Source of the DNA: Candidatus Woesearchaeota archaeon
GTDB taxonomy: Archaea; Nanobdellota; Nanobdellia; Woesearchaeales; GW2011-AR4
NCBI GenBank assembly: GCA_016185915.1
Contig: JACPMP010000141.1
Coordinates: 1-12,731, forward strand
Length of the DNA stretch: 12,731 bases
Reading direction: 5' to 3'
Shown: positions 1-5,956 of the stretch, piece after piece
Position numbering within the stretch: the first letter of the stretch is position 1
Layout of the letters: every line of letters begins with the position of its first letter
Made by a program: the position numbers and the translations under genes
The notes under the pieces: model-generated
What the model saw: only the letters and a program-made list of their open reading frames with translations
The model's database searches: none
What the model was told of the DNA's origin: nothing

Positions 1-82
1 ACTTTACAACTGTATAAATTCCGCCTACTTTATTGCATACCTCCCAAGAAACCTCAAATAAAATGTCTGCTTTTTTCTCCAT
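1..82 (-). CDS. Glycogen synthase, GT3 (eukaryote-type), N-terminal fragment
   Basis: Partial gene leaving the window at its left edge. Reading the minus strand from the ATG at 82-80 gives a 27-residue N-terminus that contains FEVSWEVCNKVGGIYTVVK. This is the signature start of GT3 glycogen synthases (fungal/animal type: LFEVxWEVxNKVGGIYTV), where the GG loop binds the nucleotide sugar. The predicted role is chain extension of an alpha-1,4-glucan from UDP-glucose in the cytoplasm. An in-frame GTG lies upstream at 127-125, but the TATA-like box at 138-146 would place transcription start near 115, so the ATG is preferred. The divergent genes encode another glycosyltransferase and a GH57 hydrolase, which supports a glycogen locus. 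Only the first 27 residues are visible, so completeness cannot be judged. Confidence 0.8.
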   Translation of the reverse strand, partial: MEKKADILFEVSWEVCNKVGGIYTVVK

Positions 83-137
83 CGAATAATCTAATTTAGT
101 TTGCGATATATAAATCTTTGATACCACTGAAAAGGAA

Positions 138-146
138 ATATTTAAG
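138..146 (-). promoter_or_regulatory. TATA-like box of the GT3 gene
   Basis: On the minus strand this reads CTTAAATAT, about 55 nt upstream of the GT3 ATG. A start site about 25 nt downstream would fall near 115 and give a short leader. Inferred from sequence only. Confidence 0.4.
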
Positions 147-160
147 TTTAAACAATAACT

Positions 161-170
161 TTTTATATTA
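161..170 (+). promoter_or_regulatory. TATA-like box of the HTH-glycosyltransferase pair
   Basis: TTTTATATTA lies about 50 nt upstream of the GTG at 220, back to back with the TATA-like box of the divergent GT3 gene. A small regulator encoded first in this transcript could act on both promoters; that is inference. Confidence 0.4.
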
Positions 171-219
171 CTATGTTCTAACTAAAACAATCATAGCTTA
201 ATAGTATTATAATAAAAGG

Positions 220-537
220 GTGGTATTAATTAGCAATGGCTTTATCTTAAAAAGGACGTTTGTTGAGATAAGAAACTCCATTCTTCTATCGCTTGCTTCA
301 GGCCAGAAAACCATCAACCAGATTTCTAGCGAAACTCAAATTAACTGGAAAACTGTTGAGCGCCATCTAATTTATTTAATTGGCAAGGGCTGGGTTCGAG
401 AGGCATTTAGCTCTGCTTATGTCAGGATATTTGAATTAACTGCTTTTGGCAAGGATTATCTGAGAAGAAATGTGTCAAAAAAAGTTAGTATATCCGATTA
501 TAAAATAATCAAAATTAATGGTGAGCAAAACCCATGA
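220..537 (+). CDS. Winged-helix DNA-binding protein
   Basis: A 105-residue protein with a winged helix-turn-helix fold. Residues about 15-75 contain the pattern ISLLxLASGQKTINQIS-like helix, then a recognition helix (INWKTVERHLIYLIGKGW), then a beta wing ending FELTAFGKDYL. This is typical of archaeal ArsR/PadR/MarR-like one-domain regulators. It overlaps the next gene by 4 nt (ATGA), so the two are co-translated, and it sits beside a divergent GT3 promoter. A role as local regulator of the polysaccharide genes is inferred. The start is uncertain. The GTG at 220 is embedded in AAAGGGTGG, which itself looks like the ribosome binding site, and the next in-frame triplet at the right spacing is ATT at 229. 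Initiation may therefore be non-canonical, or the mRNA leader may be very short. Confidence 0.7.
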   Translation: MVLISNGFILKRTFVEIRNSILLSLASGQKTINQISSETQINWKTVERHLIYLIGKGWVREAFSSAYVRIFELTAFGKDYLRRNVSKKVSISDYKIIKINGEQNP

Positions 538-1730
538 AAGTGTTGATGTTTGGGTGGGAATTCCCCCCATTAAGCAGCGGCGGATTAGGAACAGCATGCT
601 ACGGATTAACCAAAGGGCTCAGCAAGAAGGGAATAGGGATAACTTTTGTATTGCCCTATTCCTTTGATGCTGATAATGCAAATTTCCTGAAGTTAGTGTC
701 TGCAAGCAATATCAAAATCAAAAAAATTGCCTCTGCCTTGCAGCCATACATGAGTTCGCAGGAGTACAAAAAATCACTGGACAAAAAACCAAGCCCGAGA
801 ATGTACGGCTCTACATTGTTTGACGAGGTTTATCGTTACACGCTTGCAGCTGAAAAAATTGCAGAAGAAGAGGATTTTGACATTATACATTGCCATGACT
901 GGATGACGTTTGGTGCCGGAATACGCGCAAAGAAAAAGAAAAACAAGCCATTGGTGCTGCATGTCCACGCAACCGAGCTTGACAGAACTGGCGGACATCA
1001 AGTCAATCAATATGTCTATGATTTGGAAAGGCATGGAATGCATAAAGCCGATAAGATTATTGCCGTCAGCAACTTTACCAAAAATAAGGTTATGGAGCAT
1101 TATGGAGTACCGTCAGAAAAAATACAAGTAGTGCATAATGCAGTTGATTTTTCGCAGCATTACCACATTGAAAATTTTGAAATTAAAAAAACAGACAAAA
1201 TAGTGCTATTTTTGGGCAGGATAACACTGCAGAAAGGACCAGATTATTTTGTTTATGCTGCAAAAAAAGTTTTGGAGCAAGAAAAAAATGTCAAGTTTAT
1301 AGTTGCAGGTTCTGGAGATATGGAGCCATTTATAATTGAGAAAGCAGCAGAATTGGGCATTGCAGACAAAGTTTTGTTTGCGGGATTCTTAACCCAAGAT
1401 GATGTTGATCGCGCGTACAAAATGGCTGATGTTTATGCGATGCCAAGCGTTTCAGAGCCGTTCGGAATAACTGCGCTGGAGGCAATGAAGAACAAAGCAC
1501 CTGTGATTGTTTCAAAGCAGAGCGGTGTTTCTGAAGTAATAAAGCATTGCCTTAAAGTTGACTTTTGGGATGTCAACGAGTTAAGCAACAAGATAATTTC
1601 GCTTTTGAGGTACAAGCCATTGCAGGAAACCCTCAAAGAAAATGCATATTTTGAAGTTGAAAAACTTAATTGGGATGTTCCGGCGGAAAAATGCATTGAA
1701 GTTTATAGTGAATTAATCAATAAAGGTTAA
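534..1730 (+). CDS. GT4/GT5-like glycosyltransferase (glycogen synthase-like)
   Basis: A 398-residue GT-B fold glycosyltransferase. Visible marks are the N-terminal sugar-nucleotide loop GGLGT (16-20) after FGWEFPP, a HCHDW motif (119-123), and the second Rossmann domain opening with VLFLGRITLQKGPDYF (about 224-239). The C-terminal donor-binding motif EPFGITALEAM carries the E-x7-E glutamates at 308 and 316. Length is normal for the GT4 family. The GGLGT opening and the neighbourhood of GT3 glycogen synthase and GH57 amylase suggest use of ADP- or UDP-glucose in alpha-glucan synthesis. GT4 enzymes have many substrates, however, so the exact reaction is inferred. The ATG overlaps the stop of the winged-helix gene (ATGA), indicating one operon. 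Structured element 1784-1943 follows. Confidence 0.88.
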   Translation: MKVLMFGWEFPPLSSGGLGTACYGLTKGLSKKGIGITFVLPYSFDADNANFLKLVSASNIKIKKIASALQPYMSSQEYKKSLDKKPSPRMYGSTLFDEVYRYTLAAEKIAEEEDFDIIHCHDWMTFGAGIRAKKKKNKPLVLHVHATELDRTGGHQVNQYVYDLERHGMHKADKIIAVSNFTKNKVMEHYGVPSEKIQVVHNAVDFSQHYHIENFEIKKTDKIVLFLGRITLQKGPDYFVYAAKKVLEQEKNVKFIVAGSGDMEPFIIEKAAELGIADKVLFAGFLTQDDVDRAYKMADVYAMPSVSEPFGITALEAMKNKAPVIVSKQSGVSEVIKHCLKVDFWDVNELSNKIISLLRYKPLQETLKENAYFEVEKLNWDVPAEKCIEVYSELINKG

Positions 1731-1783
1731 ATATAAGATAGAAATTGACAATCAAAATAAGGGATAATCATCAAAATCAAATA

Positions 1784-1943
1784 ATTCAATCCGTCCTTTG
1801 GACAAAATTTACACTCGGCGAAATTTTTTATTGCCAATAAAATTTCGCCTCGAAACATCACAATTTATTGGCGAGTTGTCCCGATGTGGCAAAACAGGGA
1901 CAACGAGCAGTAAATATTGCGAGCGATAGCGAGCGGATTGAAT
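1784..1943. repeat. Structured intergenic element, copy 1 (ATTCAATCCG-bounded)
   Basis: A 160-bp element bounded by a perfect 10-bp inverted pair, ATTCAATCCG (1784-1793) and CGGATTGAAT (1934-1943). Nested inside are a small hairpin GTCC-TTT-GGAC (1793-1803), a perfect 11-bp stem GGCGAAATTTT / AAAATTTCGCC (1817-1827 with 1839-1849), and an 8-bp stem GTTGTCCC / GGGACAAC (1875-1882 with 1897-1904). The segment GCCAATAAA (1833-1841), lying in the loop and 3' arm of the 11-bp stem, is complementary to TTTATTGGC (1864-1872), so a pseudoknot or alternative fold is possible. It shares its ends, first hairpin and GGCGAAATTTT stem with 6777-6996. No target-site duplication is obvious. It could be a structured RNA, a MITE-like element or a terminator; its function is unknown. 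Confidence 0.75.
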
Positions 1944-1950
1944 ATTAAAA

Positions 1951-1959
1951 TTTAAAAAA
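1951..1959 (+). promoter_or_regulatory. TATA-like box of the GH57 gene (leaderless)
   Basis: TTTAAAAAA is centred about 25 nt upstream of the ATG at 1977, and no ribosome binding site precedes that ATG. Transcription probably begins at or next to the start codon, giving a leaderless mRNA. Confidence 0.4.
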
Positions 1960-1976
1960 TCTAAAAATTTACAAAA

Positions 1977-3182
1977 ATGGTAAGCGTATGCTTTTATTTC
2001 CAAGTTCATCAGCCGCCTCGGCTTAGAAAGTATTCTGTCTTTGAAATCGGGCACCATAATGGCTATTTTGACGAGCATAAGAATGAAGCAATAATTAAAA
2101 AAGTAACGCATAAGTGTTATCTCCCAACTAACAGGATTATTCTCGATTTAATCAATAGAACTGATGGCAGGTTTAAGGTTGCTTACAGCATGACCGGAAT
2201 TGTGCTTGAGCAGTTGGAAAAATATGCGCCAGAAGTTATTGACAGTTTTAAGGAGCTTGCTGACACTGGCTGTGTTGAAATTTTGGATGAGACTTACCAT
2301 CATACAATCTCGTATTTATACTCGAAAGACGAGTTCAAAGAGCAGGTTGAGCTTCACAACAAAAAAATAAAGCAATTATTCAATTTTAAGCCGAAAGTCT
2401 TTAGGAACACTGAGCTTGTCTATAACAATGAAATTGCCAGCTTTGTTGAAAAAATGGGTTACAAAGGAATTATCGCAGAAGGGGCAGACCATATTTTGCA
2501 ATGGAGAAGCCCTAATTTTTTGTACAAACCTAAGGGCTTGAAGAACATCAAATTGCTTTTGAAAAATTACAGATTATCTGATGACATAGCATTCAGATTC
2601 TCGGAAAAAAGCTGGAAAGAATTTCCGCTGACAGCTCCAAAATATGCGCAATGGGTTAGCAAAATTAATGGAAATGGAAATATTGTGAATTTGTTTATGG
2701 ATTATGAAACCTTTGGCGAGCATCAATGGGAAGACAAGGGTATTTTTGAATTTTTAAAGCATTTGCCGTCTGAGATATTAAAGCATAAGGACAATGATTT
2801 CATCACGCCAAGTGAGGCAATAAATATGTATGACGCTGTTGCTGAACTTGATTTTCCACATTATGTTAGTTGGGCGGATATTGAGAGAGACCTTAGTGCG
2901 TGGCTCGGCAATAAGATGCAGCAGGAAGCGATAAAGGAAATCTATCTTTTAGAGCCCTCTGTTAAATTGTCAAAAAACTATGCCTTGATTGATGAATGGA
3001 GAAAACTGCAGACAAGCGACCATTTCTATTATATGTGCACAAAATGGTTTAATGACGGCGATGTGCACAAATATTTTAACCCCTACGATAGCCCTTATGA
3101 GGCGTTTATTACATATATGAACATTTTGAACGATTTTAGGATTAAAGCCAATAAATTGGGTGAAGTAAATATTATTAGGTAA
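1977..3182 (+). CDS. GH57 alpha-amylase-type glycoside hydrolase
   Basis: A 401-residue member of glycoside hydrolase family 57, retaining enzymes acting on alpha-glucans. All five family motifs can be seen: HQPP (11-14), GCVEILDETYHH (99-109), FRNTELVYN (142-150), MDYETFGEHQW (241-251) and SWADIERDLSAWLGN (298-312). The first three lie on the (beta/alpha)7 barrel. By family knowledge Glu146 in motif 3 is the nucleophile and Asp242 in motif 4 the acid/base. Length and order match archaeal alpha-amylase-type members rather than the longer branching enzymes. There is no signal peptide, so it should act in the cytoplasm on stored alpha-glucan. It lies downstream of two glucan-building glycosyltransferase genes and is followed after 2 nt by a lipoprotein gene in the same transcript. 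Substrate (amylase or 4-alpha-glucanotransferase) is not settled by sequence. Confidence 0.92.
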   Translation: MVSVCFYFQVHQPPRLRKYSVFEIGHHNGYFDEHKNEAIIKKVTHKCYLPTNRIILDLINRTDGRFKVAYSMTGIVLEQLEKYAPEVIDSFKELADTGCVEILDETYHHTISYLYSKDEFKEQVELHNKKIKQLFNFKPKVFRNTELVYNNEIASFVEKMGYKGIIAEGADHILQWRSPNFLYKPKGLKNIKLLLKNYRLSDDIAFRFSEKSWKEFPLTAPKYAQWVSKINGNGNIVNLFMDYETFGEHQWEDKGIFEFLKHLPSEILKHKDNDFITPSEAINMYDAVAELDFPHYVSWADIERDLSAWLGNKMQQEAIKEIYLLEPSVKLSKNYALIDEWRKLQTSDHFYYMCTKWFNDGDVHKYFNPYDSPYEAFITYMNILNDFRIKANKLGEVNIIR

Positions 3183-3184
3183 AA

Positions 3185-3568
3185 ATGAAAATAAAAAAAT
3201 CTTCTTTAACTGTGCTTCTGATTATTGCAATCTTTATTATTATGGGCTGCAGCACTTCAGGAAATTCTGTAACTGCACCATCGCAGTACGACTCATTTGC
3301 CAAATGCCTCAGCGCTAATGGGGTGAAAATGTACGGCGCTTACTGGTGCCCTCATTGCGTCAACCAAAAGCAGATGTTTGGAGACAGCTTTAAATTCGTC
3401 AATTATATCGAGTGCTCTTTGCCAAATCGCGCCGGACAAACTCAGGCTTGCATTGATGCCAAGATAAATGCATACCCTACATGGGAATTTGCAGATGGAA
3501 ATAGAATTGAAGGTGAATTATCATTCGAGCAAGTAAGCCAGAACAGCAATTGCAAACTAGAAAAATAA
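3185..3568 (+). CDS. Thioredoxin-fold lipoprotein with CPHC motif
   Basis: A 127-residue exported protein. Residues 1-21 are a signal peptide (MKIKKSS charged start, then a hydrophobic stretch) ending in a lipobox IMGC with Cys22 as the predicted lipidated residue. The mature part is a small thioredoxin fold: active site YWCPHC (Cys55, Cys58) and cis-proline segment AYPTW (Pro98). This domain closely resembles the thioredoxin domain fused to VKOR in bacteria and plants (GAYWCPHC..QK..FG, then AYPTW). A membrane-anchored thiol oxidase or isomerase for extracytoplasmic disulfides is therefore likely. Extra cysteines at 41, 77, 89 and 123 could form structural disulfides. The start lies 2 nt after the GH57 stop. 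No VKOR partner is visible in the window, and the link to the cytoplasmic hydrolase is unexplained. Confidence 0.85.
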   Translation: MKIKKSSLTVLLIIAIFIIMGCSTSGNSVTAPSQYDSFAKCLSANGVKMYGAYWCPHCVNQKQMFGDSFKFVNYIECSLPNRAGQTQACIDAKINAYPTWEFADGNRIEGELSFEQVSQNSNCKLEK

Positions 3569-3613
3569 TGAAACAAATGTTGTTGCTAATAATGTTCAAA
3601 AACATATTAGAAA

Positions 3614-3628
3614 CGAAAGGTTTATATA
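3614..3628 (+). promoter_or_regulatory. BRE/TATA promoter of the DUF2683-methyltransferase group
   Basis: CGAAAGG followed by TTTATATA (3621-3628) is a good archaeal BRE plus TATA box. Transcription would start near 3650, about 24 nt before the ATG at 3674. It probably drives the small genes and the methyltransferase. Confidence 0.55.
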
Positions 3629-3673
3629 TCACATTATCTTACTATAATATATTAAGACATATGGTAATATAAA

Positions 3674-3811
3674 ATGGTTTTGCTCCAAATTGATTTATCA
3701 GAGGAAGAAAATAAAACAGTTGAGGTGTATAAAGCACTTAAAGGATTTATAACGAAAGAGGAAGCAGTTAAGAACATTATCAAAGAATTTAAGCCAAAAT
3801 TAAAAATATAA
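3674..3811 (+). CDS. DUF2683-like small protein
   Basis: A 45-residue ORF starting MVLLQIDLSEEENKTVEVYK and continuing with ALKGFITKEEAVKNIIKEF. The pattern (I-D-L-S-E-E-E-N-K-x-V-E-x-Y-K ... K-E-E-A-x-K-x-I-I) matches the small archaeal family DUF2683, which is common next to toxin-antitoxin or mobile genes and looks like a ribbon-helix-helix type antitoxin. The function is not established. It sits about 45 nt downstream of a strong BRE/TATA box and upstream of a 51-residue gene and a DNA methyltransferase, and may be a regulator of that group (inference). Family recognition is from memory of the consensus and should be confirmed by profile search. Confidence 0.65.
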   Translation: MVLLQIDLSEEENKTVEVYKALKGFITKEEAVKNIIKEFKPKLKI

Positions 3812-3859
3812 AAATTGACCAAGAGGCTGGTTAAGAGCCTCAAGGTCGGAGGAACTAAA

Positions 3860-4015
3860 ATGGCGTCAAACCAAATCAGCCCTCAAGGGCAAAATAATGA
3901 TATGAAATATAAAAACTTTGCCCAAAAAACAGAGTCAGAACGAATAAACGATTATAACTTTAATAGATGGTTAAAATTATTAGAATTGAGTTTAAAGGGT
4001 GGTAGAAATGAATAA
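3860..4015 (+). CDS. Small orphan protein coupled to the methyltransferase
   Basis: A 51-residue protein of unknown function. The ATG at 3860 is chosen because a strong GGAGG (3848-3852) precedes it by 7 nt; a TTG at 3815 in the same frame has no such site. The N-terminal half is polar (Gln, Asn, Lys rich), and residues about 26-45 form a likely amphipathic helix (ESERINDYNFNRWLKLLELS). The stop codon overlaps the methyltransferase ATG at 4008 by 8 nt, so translation is coupled. Small genes in this position in restriction-modification loci are sometimes control proteins, but no helix-turn-helix is evident here. I do not recognise the family. Confidence 0.6.
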   Translation: MASNQISPQGQNNDMKYKNFAQKTESERINDYNFNRWLKLLELSLKGGRNE

Positions 4016-4829
4016 AATAGAACCATCCGTGTTAAATAAGATTCATTACATGGATTGTATAAACGGAATGAAAGAATTATTGCCAGATAATTCTATAGAC
4101 CTTATGGTCACTTCACCTCCTTATGACAACATTAGAACTTATAATGGATTTAATTTTAATTTACATGAAACGGGAAAAGAAGTTTTTAGAGTATTGAAAG
4201 AAGGTGGAATAGCTGTAATGGTCATACAAGACCAGAGCAGAAATTTCGGAAAATCACTTACTTCTTTTAGAACCATATTGGATTGGTGCGATAATATCGG
4301 CTTTAAATTATTTGAAACAGTTATTTACAGAAAACATGGTTCAGAAGGTGCATGGTGGAAACAAAGATTCAGAATAGACCATGAATATATGCCTATCTTT
4401 TTAAAAGGAGAAAAACCACAATATTTCAATAAAGAACCGTTAAAAGTGCCTTCAATACACGGTGGCAAAGTAATGACTGGGAGTGGAAGTAGAAGAACTG
4501 ATGGAAGAACAAACCCATTAGTAACGAGACCCATTAATCTCATGAAATGCAGGGGCACAATATGGAATTATTTGATGGCTGGAGACAAAGACCCAATCAA
4601 AAGAAAACATCCAGCACCATTTCCTGATGCAATTCCTCATGATTTTATACAATGCTTTTGCCCATCAGATGGAATTGTACTTGACCCTTTTATGGGGAGT
4701 GGCTCTACTGCGGTAATGTCAAAAAAACTAGGCAGAAAATTTATTGGATTTGAGATAAGCAAAGAGTACTGTGAATTAGCTAAAGAACGATTAAAGAGAA
4801 CAGATGCACCACTAAAAATTTTAGGGTAA
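4008..4829 (+). CDS. Beta-class DNA methyltransferase (N4-cytosine/N6-adenine)
   Basis: A site-specific amino-methyltransferase of 273 residues. The catalytic motif IV, TSPPY (35-39), comes before the S-adenosylmethionine motif I, DPFMGSGST (226-234), which defines the beta class. SPPY is more usual for N4-cytosine enzymes, DPPY for N6-adenine, so m4C is the better guess. It ends with the helix after FIGFEISKEYCELAKERL typical of the AdoMet fold. The ATG at 4008 is preferred over the in-frame GTG at 3999 because GGGTGG (3997-4002) sits 5 nt upstream as ribosome binding site. It overlaps the 51-aa gene upstream and converges on the unknown gene 4821-5869, overlapping it by 9 bp. A restriction-modification or orphan methyltransferase role is possible; the recognition site cannot be read from the sequence. 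Confidence 0.92.
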   Translation: MNKIEPSVLNKIHYMDCINGMKELLPDNSIDLMVTSPPYDNIRTYNGFNFNLHETGKEVFRVLKEGGIAVMVIQDQSRNFGKSLTSFRTILDWCDNIGFKLFETVIYRKHGSEGAWWKQRFRIDHEYMPIFLKGEKPQYFNKEPLKVPSIHGGKVMTGSGSRRTDGRTNPLVTRPINLMKCRGTIWNYLMAGDKDPIKRKHPAPFPDAIPHDFIQCFCPSDGIVLDPFMGSGSTAVMSKKLGRKFIGFEISKEYCELAKERLKRTDAPLKILG

Positions 4830-5144
4830 ATTATCTGGAGTTTCCAAAGTATATTCCATATTTGATTGACCACCCATAGCCCACGATATAGGATTCTGCC
4901 CTATAATTGTTTGAAAGTTATCATTATTTAGATTCAGATTTCTACTTTTTAAATCTGTTTTTGAGAATTTGTATAAATTAAATTTATCCCAATTCCAACT
5001 GGAAATTTGATAATTCCATTTCGTGTCAGTTGCTAATTTCTCTATAAATCCTTGAATCCTATTTTTTTCAGTTTGGTGTATATCAAAAACATCCCATTTT
5101 GGATTAAATTTACAGGAACACCTCTCGTATTTGAGATTATTAAT
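4821..5144 (-). other. -1 frame C-terminal continuation of the 5042-5869 gene
   Basis: On the minus strand, the frame -1 to the upstream ORF is open from just after a TAG at 5145-5147 to a TAA at 4821-4823. It reads YERCSCKFNPKWDVFDIHQ, then TEKNRIQGFIEKLATDTKW, then ISSWNWDKFNLYKF, and ends YTLETPDNLP. The composition is ordinary protein-like with Trp, Cys and no low-complexity run. The change of frame must fall between 5042 and 5144. A run of seven A on the coding strand (T at 5062-5068) lies in that interval and is a candidate slippage or error site. This accounts for 4830-5041, which would otherwise be a gap. Confidence 0.6.
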
Positions 5145-5869
5145 CTATGTCCTGACCTTTTAATTACTTTTGAATGAAATATATCGTTTAAATACACCCC
5201 TACTGCATTAAATGAATCCCTTATTCTCAAATAAGAGTTTATTCCTTGCATAACTTCATAAAAACTATGACTTCCACAAAAAACAGAATTTAGAATATGT
5301 GAATTTTCGTTAATTTTAAGAAAATCAATCCAATCTAAAGAGTTCTCAGTATAGTCGAAAAATACAGTCCATAAGCCATCAGCAAAGAGTAAAGGATACA
5401 TAGCATTATAAGATAAAGAATTGATTATTTTTTGATTCTGAAGTAATCCTAATAAAAAATGAATGGTTCCAAAGGGATATTTTCTTTGAAAATCATGTTT
5501 ATAGTCAAAATTTCTTAAATTGTTTAATTGGATACAATTAGAATAATTATTCCAATTGGAAGGAACTTCATTTTTATTATAAAGCACCATATGATGCCCT
5601 ATACTTTTTATATTAGGTCTAAAAATATCTACATCTAAGAACATACATTGATTAGCTTCTAAACCCTTTTTCAGAAGCAAGATTTTTCCATCATAGTAAC
5701 CAACAATTTTCCAATTCAAAAATTTGGAAAATAACAACCCACATAAGAATCCATCGCAGTCTGGACTTAATACAATGTTTTGATTTCGTTGAGTAATCCA
5801 AGAATATCTTTCAGCTATAGTTTCGTAATTAATCTTATCACTTCTTAATTTTTGTTGTTGTATTGGCAT
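5042..5869 (-). CDS. Unknown protein with weak DHH-like motifs, frame-disrupted
   Basis: The uninterrupted frame encodes 275 residues. I do not recognise the family with certainty. Residues 33-40 read VLSPDCDG (Asp37, Asp39), 78-82 read LDVDI (Asp79, Asp81), and 90-94 read IGHHM. This order (DxDG, D, [D/G]HH) resembles the metal-binding motifs I-III of DHH/RecJ-type phosphoesterases, though the third motif has Gly for Asp. The frame closes at 5042, but the -1 frame stays open from about 5144 down to a stop at 4821-4823, adding up to 107 codons. The total length of 1049 nt is one short of a multiple of three. Read through, the protein would be about 349 residues and would overlap the methyltransferase stop by 9 bp. 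Its position suggests a partner nuclease for the methyltransferase (inference). Confidence 0.6.
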   Translation of the reverse strand: MPIQQQKLRSDKINYETIAERYSWITQRNQNIVLSPDCDGFLCGLLFSKFLNWKIVGYYDGKILLLKKGLEANQCMFLDVDIFRPNIKSIGHHMVLYNKNEVPSNWNNYSNCIQLNNLRNFDYKHDFQRKYPFGTIHFLLGLLQNQKIINSLSYNAMYPLLFADGLWTVFFDYTENSLDWIDFLKINENSHILNSVFCGSHSFYEVMQGINSYLRIRDSFNAVGVYLNDIFHSKVIKRSGHRLIISNTRGVPVNLIQNGMFLIYTKLKKIGFKDL

Positions 5870-5892
5870 TTATCATTTGTTTTCCTATATCA

Positions 5893-5915
5893 TTTATAAA
5901 TATTCCTTTATAAAT
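5893..5915. promoter_or_regulatory. Two palindromic TATA boxes of a divergent promoter
   Basis: TTTATAAAT occurs at 5893-5901 and again at 5907-5915. The box is nearly palindromic, so it can work on either strand. The left copy lies about 25 nt upstream of the minus-strand ATG at 5869, consistent with near-leaderless transcription. The right copy lies about 45 nt upstream of the plus-strand ATG at 5957. Confidence 0.5.
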
Positions 5916-5956
5916 CAAACAAAACGCACCAAAATTCAGAAAGAAGGATAAATCAA

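Noticed and set aside
774..1100. 108-codon minus-strand ORF inside the GT4 gene
   Set aside because: It is the antisense shadow of a gene with complete family motifs.
1784..1943. Insertion sequence with transposase
   Set aside because: The inverted ends suggest mobility, but there is no transposase ORF, and no direct target duplication flanks either copy.
1809..2111. 100-codon minus-strand ORF over the element and the GH57 start
   Set aside because: It crosses the structured element and the antisense of a clear GH57 N-terminus; no promoter or family pattern.
3652..3843. 63-codon minus-strand ORF
   Set aside because: It is antisense to the DUF2683-like gene, which has a promoter and a recognisable protein pattern on the plus strand.
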